Positions 6,807-15,626 of a DNA stretch of 64,000 nt are shown one piece after another. The notes beneath the pieces are model-generated. The model was given only the letters and a program-made list of their open reading frames with translations. It did not search any database and was not told the DNA's origin. The DNA is from Rhizobium sp. Q54 (GTDB lineage: Bacteria > Pseudomonadota > Alphaproteobacteria > Micropepsales > Micropepsaceae). Position 1 is the stretch's first letter, and every line of letters begins with the position of its first letter. The stretch covers positions 1 through 64,000 of the forward strand of contig CAMCWK010000007.1 of the NCBI GenBank assembly GCA_945882615.1. Reading direction: 5' to 3'. The position numbers and the translations under genes were made by a program.

Positions 6807-9383
6807 TCAGCGTTCGATCATCTCCCGCACCTTGTTGGCCAGGGTGGACATGGCAAACGGCTTGGCCAGGATTTCCATGCCCGCATCCAGAAGGCCGTTG
6901 CCCACGGCGGCATTCTCGGCATAGCCGGTGATGAACAGCACCTTGAGGTCCTTGCGCATCACCCGCGCCGCATCGGCCACCTGCCGCCCGTTCATGCCGC
7001 CGGGCAGGCCGACATCGGTGATCATCAGATCGATGCGGCGATTGCTCTCCAGCACCTTCAGCGCCGAGAGACCATCGCCCGCCTCGACGATGTTGTAATA
7101 GCTTTCCGACAGCACTTCAGCGATCAGCATCCGCACCGTCTGCTCGTCATCGACCACCAATACGGTCTCGCCAAAGCCGCGCTCCATCATCTCGGCGCCC
7201 TGGGGCGCGTCCTCCTCCACCGTTCCCATATGGCGGGGGAAATACAGGCACATGGTGGTGCCCTGGCCTTCCTCGGAATAGATCCGCACCTGCCCGCCCG
7301 ACTGGCGCACAAAGCCATAGATCATCGAAAGACCCAGGCCGGTGCCCTGGCCCAGCGGCTTGGTGGTGAAGAACGGATCGAAGGCGCGCGCGATCACTTC
7401 GGCCGACATGCCGATGCCGGTATCGGTGACGCAGAGCGAGACATACTGCCCCGGCGGCAGTTCGCGTTCGCGCGCCGCGCGCTCGTCCAGCCACTTGTTG
7501 GCGGTCTCGATGGTCAGCTTGCCGCCTTCGGGCATGGCGTCGCGCGCATTGATGCAGAGATTGAGCAGCGAATTTTCCAGCTGCGACGGGTCCACCCTGA
7601 CCGGCCACAGCCCGCCCGCGCCCACCACTTCCACCTCGACATTGGGGCCCATGGTGCGCCGGATCAGTTCCTCCATGCCGCCGATCAGCCGGTTGGCATC
7701 GGTGGGCCGGGGGTCAAGCGTCTGGCGGCGTGAAAAGGCCAGCAGGCGATGGGTCAGCGCCGCGGCGCGGTTGGCCGATTCCACCGCCGCCTTCAAAAAG
7801 CGCTCGACTTCGCCGATGCGCCCCTGGCCGATGCGATGCTGCACCCGGTCCAGCGCGCCGGTGATCCCCTGCAACAGATTGTTGAAGTCGTGCGCGATAC
7901 CGCCGGTCAGCTGGCCCACCGCTTCCATCTTCTGCGACTGGCGCAAGGCCTCTTCCGACAAGGCCAGCGCCCGGCTGCGTTCCTGCAACCGCGTCTCCAG
8001 CAGGGTTTCGGCGTTTTTCTGGTCATCTATGTCGGTATTGGTGCCGATCCAGCGCAGCACCGTGCCGGCGCTGTCCTTGACCGGCACGGCGCGGGCGATA
8101 TGCCAGCGCCACGCCCCGTCGGCGCGGCGCACGCGAAATTCGGTCTCATAGCCCTCGCCCGCAGCCAGCGCCGCCATCCATTGCGCGCCCGCTCTCTCCA
8201 GATCATCGGGATGGACGAGCGACGTCCAGGCGCTGCCATTCAGGCTGCCCGTGGCCGCGCCGCTATAGTCGTAGACCTGCTGGTTGAACCAGTCGAGCAG
8301 GCCATCGGGCGCCGCGGTCCAGACATGATGCGGCATGGCCTGCGCCATGGTGCGAAACTGGTTTTCGCTGACGGCCACCATTCCGGCCACGCGGGCGCGC
8401 TCGATATGCGCCCAGGAGCGTTCCGTCACTTCGGCGATCACCGCCAGCTCGTTGGCCTTCCAGACACGCGGCGCCTTGTCATGGATCGCCATCAGCGCGG
8501 TCAGCCGGCCTTCACGCACCAGCGGCATGCAGATGGTGGCGGTGATGCCGATCGCCTGAAAGTTAGCCGCTTCCTGCGGCGCAATTTCCGTACGGTTGTC
8601 GTTGATGATCAGCGGATGTCCGGCATGAAGTTCTTCCACCGCCTTGCGGCCGAAATCCTTCAGGCTGTAATGGCCCACAATGCTGGGCGAGCCCGGCGCG
8701 TTCCAGTCGCCCTGGATGGTGAAACCGTCTTCGTCGGCATCCATGTCGGCATAGGCGCAGATCGAAACACCCAGATGCTCGCCCACCATGCGCGTGGTGA
8801 TGGCCAGGATGGCGTCGGCATCCAGACTCTTGGCGGTTTGCCGGCTCAGCGCGTCCAGGAATCGCAGCCGCGCCTCGCTCTCGGCCAGATCGCGCGCCAC
8901 CATGACCTGCTCGGTAACCTCCACCACGATGGCGATCACGCCGCCCGGCTTGCCGCTTTCGTCGATCACCGGTGAATAGTCGAGGTTGAGCCAGCAGGGC
9001 TCCAGCTTGCCCCGGCGGTTCAGCGCCAGTTCCTGTTCGCGGTAGGACAAGGTGCCGCCGGCCAGGCCCACCTTCATGATATTGTCGTTCCAGTCGGCGA
9101 CTTCCGGCCAGCCTTCGCGCACCTTGCTGCCCAGCAGCTGGGGATGGCGGGCACCCGCGAACACCGAATAGGCATCGTTATAAAGCATGATCCCGTCGGC
9201 GCCCCACAGCAGCACCAGCGGCACGGGGGAATGCAGCATCAGTCCGACCGTGGTCTTCAGGCTGCCGGGCCAGGCGGCGATGGCCCCCAGCGAGCCGGAC
9301 CAGTCATGAACGGCAATCAGCCGCGCCATCTCGCCGCCGCCCTGAAGAAAAGGCTCGGGCTGGCTGCTGGCGGTGACCGTCAT
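6807..9383 (-). CDS. Hybrid sensor histidine kinase (PAS-GAF-PAS-HK-REC)
   Basis: Encodes 858 aa, cytosolic. Order: N-terminal PAS (about 35-165), GAF (170-330), second PAS with PAC tail WRWHIARAVPVKD...IGTNTDI (340-460), HisKA with GGIAHDFNNLLQ (His498), HATPase with NARDAM, DTGIGM and GTGLGLSM boxes (600-715), and a C-terminal receiver (740-858) with Asp745/Asp746, phosphoacceptor Asp790 and Lys841. This architecture is common in soluble light or redox sensors. The HDFNN-type H box with a C-terminal receiver suggests a phosphorelay or self-inhibition. No partner gene is adjacent; the output is unknown. Confidence 0.92.
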   Translation of the reverse strand: MTVTASSQPEPFLQGGGEMARLIAVHDWSGSLGAIAAWPGSLKTTVGLMLHSPVPLVLLWGADGIMLYNDAYSVFAGARHPQLLGSKVREGWPEVADWNDNIMKVGLAGGTLSYREQELALNRRGKLEPCWLNLDYSPVIDESGKPGGVIAIVVEVTEQVMVARDLAESEARLRFLDALSRQTAKSLDADAILAITTRMVGEHLGVSICAYADMDADEDGFTIQGDWNAPGSPSIVGHYSLKDFGRKAVEELHAGHPLIINDNRTEIAPQEAANFQAIGITATICMPLVREGRLTALMAIHDKAPRVWKANELAVIAEVTERSWAHIERARVAGMVAVSENQFRTMAQAMPHHVWTAAPDGLLDWFNQQVYDYSGAATGSLNGSAWTSLVHPDDLERAGAQWMAALAAGEGYETEFRVRRADGAWRWHIARAVPVKDSAGTVLRWIGTNTDIDDQKNAETLLETRLQERSRALALSEEALRQSQKMEAVGQLTGGIAHDFNNLLQGITGALDRVQHRIGQGRIGEVERFLKAAVESANRAAALTHRLLAFSRRQTLDPRPTDANRLIGGMEELIRRTMGPNVEVEVVGAGGLWPVRVDPSQLENSLLNLCINARDAMPEGGKLTIETANKWLDERAARERELPPGQYVSLCVTDTGIGMSAEVIARAFDPFFTTKPLGQGTGLGLSMIYGFVRQSGGQVRIYSEEGQGTTMCLYFPRHMGTVEEDAPQGAEMMERGFGETVLVVDDEQTVRMLIAEVLSESYYNIVEAGDGLSALKVLESNRRIDLMITDVGLPGGMNGRQVADAARVMRKDLKVLFITGYAENAAVGNGLLDAGMEILAKPFAMSTLANKVREMIER

Positions 9384-9452
9384 GGAAAAAGCACTCCCCA
9401 GTCGTCAAAAACGCTGCCTCTGGCCAAAAGTTCCCGGCTTGTACAAAGCAAA

Positions 9453-9476
9453 AGGCGCGGGGCTTGGCCCGCGCCT
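9453..9476 (-). terminator. Intrinsic terminator after ThuA-like gene
   Basis: Nine-bp stem (9453-9461 with 9468-9476) and a 6-nt loop; read on the minus strand it is followed by TTTTGCTTT. It lies 34 nt beyond the stop of the minus-strand ThuA-like gene. Confidence 0.75.
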
Positions 9477-9509
9477 CTCACTCTTATACGGCTGCCGAAG
9501 CGCAGCGAC

Positions 9510-10691
9510 TTATTTAAATATCCGCGTCTGGTTGGCCTTGGCCCAGGCATGGGCTTCGGGCGATGCCGCCCATTTGATCGCATTGCGGATCAGCTGCTGA
9601 TAGGCCGGTACCCGCCAAGCGTTATTGTCATGGCCCATCTGAGTATAGAAGACGGGGCTGGCCTCCGACACCTTCACCCAGGTCGACAGGTTGCTGTACT
9701 GCCGCCCCGGACCAAAGTTCACCCGCGGATCGGGCGGGGTGAAGCTGGTGGTCAGGATCGGCTTGACGCTTTCCGGGAACCAGGCGCAGCCATAGGCTTC
9801 ATCGGTGATGTCGAAGCCGTCGCCAAGCCCGGCGACCACCGGATGGCTCTTGTCCACCACGCTCTGGCGCTGCGCGGTGCGCGGATAATAGCCGTGATGC
9901 GGATCGAGGATGCCGCGCACCGTCACCGGCGAATACCAGTCGCAGGCCCCGCCCACCACTTCGGCATATTCCGGCCATGTATGCGTCCAGGCCGCCGAGG
10001 CGTGATGCAGGAACACCATGCCCTTGCCCTGCTTGAGCAACGCGGCAAAACCCTTTTTCAGTTCGGGCGAAGGATCGGGATAGAAGCGGTTGCGCTCGCC
10101 CTTGGGGCCAAGCTGCAAGACGCCCGGACCACCCAGGTCATAGAACACGAAGACGTCGAAATTCTTCGAGCCTTCCGGTGTCATCAGCACATCGGCCGCC
10201 GGATGCTCGGCATGGGCATAGGTAATGTCATCGCCCAGGCAGTCGAGCATGGTCAAAAGATGTTCGCGCTCGAACTCATGGCCCTTGGAGATAAAGAGCA
10301 CGCGGATCGGGCCGCGACCGCCCTGCGGCGCGCGCGCCAGCGCCTGGCCGTCCGCGCCCTTCATCGGCACGGCGCAGGTCATGGGCGTCAGCGGATTGGG
10401 CGGCAGCGGCTTCACCCCGGCGGCTTGCGCGGCGGCCTGCTGTGCCTTGAGCCGGGCCTGGATTTCCGGCGTGCCGGTCTGGATCGCGGGCGCGCACAGC
10501 GCACCACCTTCCACGCGCTTGCAGCCCACCCACTTTGCCGGGTCCAGCTCCAGCGGTTCGCGCGAAATCGCGACGGCGGGCGGCAGCGTCGGCGTCTGTG
10601 AAGGCGTTTGGGCCATCAACCCGCCACTGAGCCCTATGGCCGATGCGGCGGCGCCGATCAGAACCGGAAAAATGCGCTTTGCAGAAAACAT
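9510..10691 (-). CDS. Secreted ThuA-domain protein
   Basis: Encodes 393 aa. Residues 1-27 are a signal peptide ending GLMAQ. A low-complexity Pro/Gln region follows, then a glutamine-amidotransferase-like ThuA domain (about 125-385) with ISKGHEFER, FVFYDLGG, GKGMVFLHHASAAW and QMGHDNNAWRVP. ThuA domains occur in trehalose and other sugar catabolic proteins, but the catalytic chemistry is not settled. Periplasmic location and the nearby Tat-exported sugar-type enzyme at 11521 suggest carbohydrate processing. A terminator follows the gene. Confidence 0.8.
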   Translation of the reverse strand: MFSAKRIFPVLIGAAASAIGLSGGLMAQTPSQTPTLPPAVAISREPLELDPAKWVGCKRVEGGALCAPAIQTGTPEIQARLKAQQAAAQAAGVKPLPPNPLTPMTCAVPMKGADGQALARAPQGGRGPIRVLFISKGHEFEREHLLTMLDCLGDDITYAHAEHPAADVLMTPEGSKNFDVFVFYDLGGPGVLQLGPKGERNRFYPDPSPELKKGFAALLKQGKGMVFLHHASAAWTHTWPEYAEVVGGACDWYSPVTVRGILDPHHGYYPRTAQRQSVVDKSHPVVAGLGDGFDITDEAYGCAWFPESVKPILTTSFTPPDPRVNFGPGRQYSNLSTWVKVSEASPVFYTQMGHDNNAWRVPAYQQLIRNAIKWAASPEAHAWAKANQTRIFK

Positions 10692-10769
10692 GTGGAGACC
10701 CCCGAAAGTTGTTCTTATTGGGGCGGATCATAGCCGCAGGCCCCGTACGACACTAGCCGCTTTTGTTCC

Positions 10770-10805
10770 TATTCATGCCCCACTATTCATGCCCATTATT
10801 CATGC
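10770..10805 (+). repeat. Three direct repeats of TATTCATGC
   Basis: Identical 9-mers at 10770-10778, 10784-10792 and 10797-10805, spaced 14 and 13 bp, between the divergent ThuA-like gene and the 70-aa gene at 10873. The spacing is slightly above one helical turn, so they could be stacked protein sites or a slippage product. Confidence 0.6.
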
Positions 10806-10872
10806 AAGGTTCATCGCCGCACCCGCATAACCCGCCTGCCCGATCATGGGCGGGAAAATCGTGGAGTCATCC

Positions 10873-11085
10873 ATGGCAGTTTATCGCTTTCGTTATGCCA
10901 GCCGGTCCGGCAGCGTGATCCGCACCACCATCATGCAATGCGACACGGATGACGAAGCCGTCCGCAAGGCAGGCGGCACGATGCAGGACAGCTACGCCAG
11001 CGTGGAAATCTTCGAGGGCGAGCGGCTGGTTCAGACCGTCTTTGCCCCGTCGCAGGCGCAGTCCGCCCGGCAAACGCCCCAATAG
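10873..11085 (+). CDS. Conserved small cytosolic protein
   Basis: Encodes 70 aa from an ATG with GGAG 7 nt upstream. The product is soluble and mostly beta/helix (VYRFRYASRSGSVIRTTIMQCDTDDEAVRKAGG), reading like a small ferredoxin-like or dsRBD-like fold, with a disordered Ser/Gln tail. No signal peptide is present. Function is unknown. It may be followed by the membrane protein at 11139 in one transcript (53-nt gap). Confidence 0.65.
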   Translation: MAVYRFRYASRSGSVIRTTIMQCDTDDEAVRKAGGTMQDSYASVEIFEGERLVQTVFAPSQAQSARQTPQ

Positions 11086-11138
11086 TTCCCCACGCCGATA
11101 GCACCCTTGTGCGGCGGCAATGATGCTACAAGCACCGG

Positions 11139-11402
11139 ATGCAGCATGTCTTCTTCGCGGCCTCTGTCGTGTCCACCGTCCTGAAATTCGTCGGTGTCGC
11201 GATCGGCTTTGCCGGCGTGATGATCTTCGGATTTCATTTCATCCGCGAAAATGGCCGCGCCGCGCGCCAGGGCGAAAGCGCCGTGCGCCAGAATGCCTGG
11301 CGCGGCGAAGGCCCCATGAAAGGCCTCAGGCTTTTCGCCATCGGCGTGGCGCTGGTGCTGGCCTCACTGGTCGTATCGCTCATCTTGCCCGGCCGACCCT
11401 GA
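11139..11402 (+). CDS. Small inner-membrane protein
   Basis: Encodes 87 aa with two hydrophobic helices (about residues 5-33 and 64-82) separated by a basic, polar loop (RENGRAARQGESAVRQNAWRG) that would lie in the cytoplasm. There is no recognisable domain. It lies between a small soluble protein and a Tat-exported enzyme, all on the plus strand. Confidence 0.6.
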   Translation: MQHVFFAASVVSTVLKFVGVAIGFAGVMIFGFHFIRENGRAARQGESAVRQNAWRGEGPMKGLRLFAIGVALVLASLVVSLILPGRP

Positions 11403-11520
11403 ACCGATCTTAGGGCTTGCGATCCGCGATACTTTGCCCGGCAGACAGAAGTATTGCCCCGCTGCCGACCCTATGGCTGAATGCCGCCGATATAATGCCT
11501 ATATATATAATGAGAGACGC

Positions 11521-12690
11521 ATGACCGGGAAAACCCATTTCAGCCGCCGCGCCATGCTGGCCGCCTCTGGCGCCGCGCTCGCCTTGCCCGCGCTGTCGTC
11601 GGCCGCCCAGGCCTATATGCCCAACGAAGGCCCCGACACGCCCAAGATCTGCCTGGGCCCCATCGTCGAGGACGAGCTGAACCCGCGCGGCATCCAGCGT
11701 TTCCGCCAGATCGGCATCACCCACATCATCCTCAACAATTCCGGTTTTCCTTGGAAGGAAGATTACCTCAAGGCCCGCGTCACGCTGCTCAAGCAGCATG
11801 GCCTCACGGTGGGCGACATCGTGCTGCCCTATGTCGGCCCCGCACGCGAAATCATGCGCGACATCATTCTGGGCCGGCCGGGCCGCGACGCCTCCATCAA
11901 GGTCGTCAAATCCTGCATCCGCGCCGCCGGCGCCGCCGGCATTCCGGTGGTGGAGTATAATTTCTATGCGCACCGGCTGGAGGAAGGCTATTTCCACGCC
12001 CCCGATCCCACGCGCGGCGGCGCGGTGGTGGAAAGCTTCCATTACGACCGGGTCAAGGACCTGCCGCCTTTGCCCGAAACCGGACGCCTCAGCGCCGACC
12101 GGCTCTGGAGCAACCTGGAATATTTCCTCAAAGCCGTGGTGCCGGTGGCCGAAAGCGTGAACGCGCGTATGTCGCTGCACCCCAATGATCCGCCGCCGCC
12201 GGTGTCGCGCGGCTCGGCCCAGATCATGACCACCTTCAACGACTGGAAGCAGCTGATCGGCCTGGTCAACTCGCCCAGCAACGGCCTGACCTACGATTGC
12301 GGCGTTAGCCGCGAAATCGGCGAGGACCCGGTTCAAGTGGCCCGCTGGCTGGGCGAGCGTGATCGCATCTCGCACTGCCATTACCGCAACGTCGTGGTGC
12401 GCAAGCCCATCTACGATTACACCGAAGTCTGGCCCGACAACGGCATGGTCGACATGCTGGCGGTGATGAAGGAGCTGTTGCGCCAGAAATATCCCCGCAT
12501 GGTCCATCCCGAACATGCCCGCGGGCTGAACGTGAATGACGGCGTGGCGGAAAAGCTGCGCGACCCCGCCGGCGAACGCGGCACGCGCCTGGCCGCCGAC
12601 ACCGACCCCAACCTCAACAGCTACGCCGCCTGGGCCTATCACGCCGCCTATACGCGCGCGATGCTGCAGGCCGCGCTGCTGACGCGTTAG
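11521..12690 (+). CDS. Tat-exported UxuA-like TIM-barrel protein
   Basis: Encodes 389 aa. A twin-arginine signal (SRRAMLAASGAALALP, cleavage near AAQA) replaces the normal cytosolic N terminus. The barrel has features of the mannonate dehydratase/xylose isomerase-like group: LHPNDPPPPVSRG, NGLTYDCGVS, ISHCHYRNV and a late PEHARG. UxuA converts mannonate to 2-keto-3-deoxygluconate in the cytosol; an exported relative probably acts on an oligomeric or modified sugar acid. The Tat route suggests folding with a metal cofactor before export. The neighbouring secreted ThuA-like protein supports a periplasmic sugar role. Confidence 0.75.
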   Translation: MTGKTHFSRRAMLAASGAALALPALSSAAQAYMPNEGPDTPKICLGPIVEDELNPRGIQRFRQIGITHIILNNSGFPWKEDYLKARVTLLKQHGLTVGDIVLPYVGPAREIMRDIILGRPGRDASIKVVKSCIRAAGAAGIPVVEYNFYAHRLEEGYFHAPDPTRGGAVVESFHYDRVKDLPPLPETGRLSADRLWSNLEYFLKAVVPVAESVNARMSLHPNDPPPPVSRGSAQIMTTFNDWKQLIGLVNSPSNGLTYDCGVSREIGEDPVQVARWLGERDRISHCHYRNVVVRKPIYDYTEVWPDNGMVDMLAVMKELLRQKYPRMVHPEHARGLNVNDGVAEKLRDPAGERGTRLAADTDPNLNSYAAWAYHAAYTRAMLQAALLTR

Positions 12691-12693
12691 CGA

Positions 12694-14667
12694 TCAGGCG
12701 ACCCTGGCGCTGTCCACGCAGCGCGCGGCGGGGAAGGTCACGGTCACGGATGTGCCCGCGTTCAGCGTGCTTTCCAGCCTGACCTCGCCGTCATGCAGTG
12801 CCCCGAGTTTCTTGACCAGCGGCAGGCCCAGGCCGGTGCCTTCCTGGTCGCGCGCCAGGGTGGAATCGATCTGCCGGAACGGCTCAAAGGCCAGCGCGAT
12901 CTTGTCGGGCGCGATCCCAATACCGGTGTCGCGCACGCAGATGACGGCCCGGCCCGCATCATCGCGGCGAGCCGAGACCGACACGCGGCCATGGTCCGGC
13001 GTGAACTTCACGGCATTCGACAACAGGTTGAGCAGCACCTGCTTGGTGCGCAGCCGGTCGATCAGCAAGGGCGGCAGCGCGCCGATGTCGAGCGTGAGAT
13101 TCAGGCCTTTCTGCTCTGCCCGCTGCGACATCAACTGAACGCTTTCCCCGATCAACCCGGCCATGTCGACCTGTTCGACATGCAGGTCCAGCTTGCCCGC
13201 TTCGGCCTTGGACAAATCCAGTATATCGTTGATCAGCGACAGAAGATGCTTTCCTGCGCCATGAATGTCCGCGGCATAACCGCGATAGCGCGGCTGGGTC
13301 GGACCAAAAATCTCCGCCGTGATCATTTCCGAAAAGCCGATGATCGCATTCAGCGGCGTGCGCAGCTCGTGACTCATATTGGCCAGGAATTCCGACTTGG
13401 TGCGGTTGGCCTTTTCCGCCAGGTCCTTGTCGGCCTGGCTCTGGATCATCCTGGCTTTCAGGCGCACCTGTTCGGCGGCGCTTTCGCGGAACATCAGCAC
13501 CGCGCGGGAAAATTGGCCGATCTCGTCCTTGCGGTCGGTATAGGGCACCGTTTGCGCGACGCCGCCATCGGTGACCGCCTTCATGGTCCGGGTGATGCGC
13601 TTGAGCGGCTTGATTATCCGCCACATCACGAACAGCGCCGTAAAACAGGCCAACCCGATCGACAGCAGCATCAGGGCGATGGCAACATAGAAATTATGCT
13701 GCGCTTCCTGTGCCTGCTGCGCGGCGTGCGCCTCGGTCAGGTCCAGCGCGATCTTCGAGATCGCCATGATGCTGTTCAGACCGGGATTGGATAGCCGCAG
13801 CCAGTCATAGTTGGAATAGGGAACGGGCTTGCCCGCCACCAGGTCGTCAATCGCCTGATTGCGCACCTTGCGGAATTTGACGAAATAGGCGTCCTTTGCC
13901 TGCGCAATCGCCGATTCAAGCTGCGGCGGAACGTTCGAGCTATCGGCGAATTCCTCGATGTCGGCCCAGCGCGCATCGATCCGGCCGCTGGATTGTGCGA
14001 ATTGCTGGATTTGCCGGAGCGAAGGATTCTCCCTCTCCCGAACCGCCACACCCACGCTGCCGCGGTCACTTCCCGCGTCCAGGCGCACGCGCCAGATCGC
14101 ATCGGAGAGGGTCATCATGCTGCTGATGAAGGCGTCGGCCTCGCGCCGGTCGCGTGTCAGGGTGGCGGATAGCCGGTCCACCGCAGCCGTAAGCCGTTCG
14201 GAGGAGAAATGCCAATCCTGGTCCAACGGCGCTTTGGGGCGCCGCGCTGCGGGCATCTTGGCGGCGGCCACCACCGGCATTAGAGCCAGGTCATAGACGG
14301 CCTTGGCGGCAATTACCTCGACCAGTTCGGGCGAGGTCCCCCGAGGCAACGCCTTGCGGACCTGGGCGATCATCGAACCGACCGCGCCATTGGTCCTGGC
14401 CCGCAGATCGAACATCCGCGCCACCGTCTCATCACTGGCGGCTTCCGGCGCCCTGGAGGCGGCATGCGCCACCCCGCCTTCGATCCGGATATTTTCCTTG
14501 GCGGCCAGCGTGATGCGCATCAGGTTGACGATGGACAGCATCCGCGCCGCCACCTGTTTCTTATCGAATGCTTCGTTCGCGGAATAGGCGAAGATGGAAA
14601 CCAACAGGACAACCAGCAGGCCGGTGATCACCGACAGGAGCGTCCGTATGGATAGAAAATTCGTCAC
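12694..14667 (-). CDS. Membrane sensor histidine kinase
   Basis: Encodes 657 aa from a GTG. Membrane segments lie near 8-28 and 326-350 and flank a roughly 300-residue helical periplasmic sensor with no named domain recognised. Then HAMP (350-405), a coiled linker, HisKA with MSHELRTPLN (His433) and HATPase with NLLSNAVKF, DTGIGI and GTGLGLPLV boxes. There is no receiver domain. It is convergent with the UxuA-like gene, only 3 nt apart. The cognate regulator is not in the window. Confidence 0.9.
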   Translation of the reverse strand: MTNFLSIRTLLSVITGLLVVLLVSIFAYSANEAFDKKQVAARMLSIVNLMRITLAAKENIRIEGGVAHAASRAPEAASDETVARMFDLRARTNGAVGSMIAQVRKALPRGTSPELVEVIAAKAVYDLALMPVVAAAKMPAARRPKAPLDQDWHFSSERLTAAVDRLSATLTRDRREADAFISSMMTLSDAIWRVRLDAGSDRGSVGVAVRERENPSLRQIQQFAQSSGRIDARWADIEEFADSSNVPPQLESAIAQAKDAYFVKFRKVRNQAIDDLVAGKPVPYSNYDWLRLSNPGLNSIMAISKIALDLTEAHAAQQAQEAQHNFYVAIALMLLSIGLACFTALFVMWRIIKPLKRITRTMKAVTDGGVAQTVPYTDRKDEIGQFSRAVLMFRESAAEQVRLKARMIQSQADKDLAEKANRTKSEFLANMSHELRTPLNAIIGFSEMITAEIFGPTQPRYRGYAADIHGAGKHLLSLINDILDLSKAEAGKLDLHVEQVDMAGLIGESVQLMSQRAEQKGLNLTLDIGALPPLLIDRLRTKQVLLNLLSNAVKFTPDHGRVSVSARRDDAGRAVICVRDTGIGIAPDKIALAFEPFRQIDSTLARDQEGTGLGLPLVKKLGALHDGEVRLESTLNAGTSVTVTFPAARCVDSARVA

Positions 14668-14817
14668 CGCCCCACAGCCCTTCGCGGATGCTCTTTTTTT
14701 CGCCGAAGAGCAACTTTAGCCGGGCAATCGTGATGGGAGGCTTAACGGCCGCCCGCGCACCGTCACGCGCGCCAATACCGGTTTTCGATGGTTATCGAGC
14801 CGTAAATTCCGTGGCCG

Positions 14818-15477
14818 CTAGCGTTTCGGCGGTACGCCCACCCATAACGTCTTGGGCGGCGGCGGCGACGCATTGCGGCGCGCCCGTTCGAAGTCGTATT
14901 CGATGCGTGTCTGCTTGGCGCGCTGCCTTTCCGCCAGCATCTGGCCCATCATGCAGCCCGTTTCGGACTGCCCGCCACCCCAGGCGTTCATGAAGCAACT
15001 GGGCGTGAACTCCCGCGCCGCCCGGTCTTCCGCCCACATCACCGCGTCGCGCGACCGGCTCCGGGGCGGCGTCAGAAGATGCGCATCCGGAAGGCGCGCC
15101 AGCCCTTCGCCAGGCGGGGGACAGCGCGCCTGTTCTTCGCGCGTCAGCAATCCATAACGTTCCGGCGCGCAGGCGAACAAGCTGCGCCCGATGCCTTCCA
15201 GCGCCGAAGGCGGCGCGGCCAGCACGCTGGCCGCCCGCTCCCCGGGCGTGGGCGACGTCATGGCGGCGGGCGGCACGATCATGCGCGGCATGCGCGCTTG
15301 CGGCGGCTGCGGCGCCGGTGCGCTGGGACGCAGAATGGGGCGCAGCAACAGCATCATCTCCCGCGCCACCTGTTGCGGCTTGCCCGGCGCAAAGGAATGC
15401 GCGAACAGCAGCACAAGCCCGATTTGCACAAGGATAGCGGCGCTCGCCGTGGCAAAGCGTTGTTGGGAGCGCGTCAT
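14818..15477 (-). CDS. Membrane-anchored Cys-containing hypothetical protein
   Basis: Encodes 219 aa. One N-terminal membrane helix (about 10-30) is followed by a Pro/Ala-rich linker (50-85) and a periplasmic domain with several cysteines (FACAPERYG, EEQARCPPP, PSCFMNAWGG, GCMMGQM) that could form two disulfides. It resembles lineage-specific alphaproteobacterial proteins of unknown role. The ATG at 15477 begins the membrane segment. It stands alone, divergent from the gene at 15627. Confidence 0.65.
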   Translation of the reverse strand: MTRSQQRFATASAAILVQIGLVLLFAHSFAPGKPQQVAREMMLLLRPILRPSAPAPQPPQARMPRMIVPPAAMTSPTPGERAASVLAAPPSALEGIGRSLFACAPERYGLLTREEQARCPPPGEGLARLPDAHLLTPPRSRSRDAVMWAEDRAAREFTPSCFMNAWGGGQSETGCMMGQMLAERQRAKQTRIEYDFERARRNASPPPPKTLWVGVPPKR

Positions 15478-15626
15478 CAGCCCGTTCCGTCACGGGCCGA
15501 AAACTCGTTTCGCCCCGCCAGCGCCCCCGCGCCAGGCGCATGATTATGGACTTTTTATCATCCTGCCAATTGTTGCCCGCATGCCGCGCCTGTGGCTGAA
15601 TAGTCAAAACAGGGCGGCGACAATCA

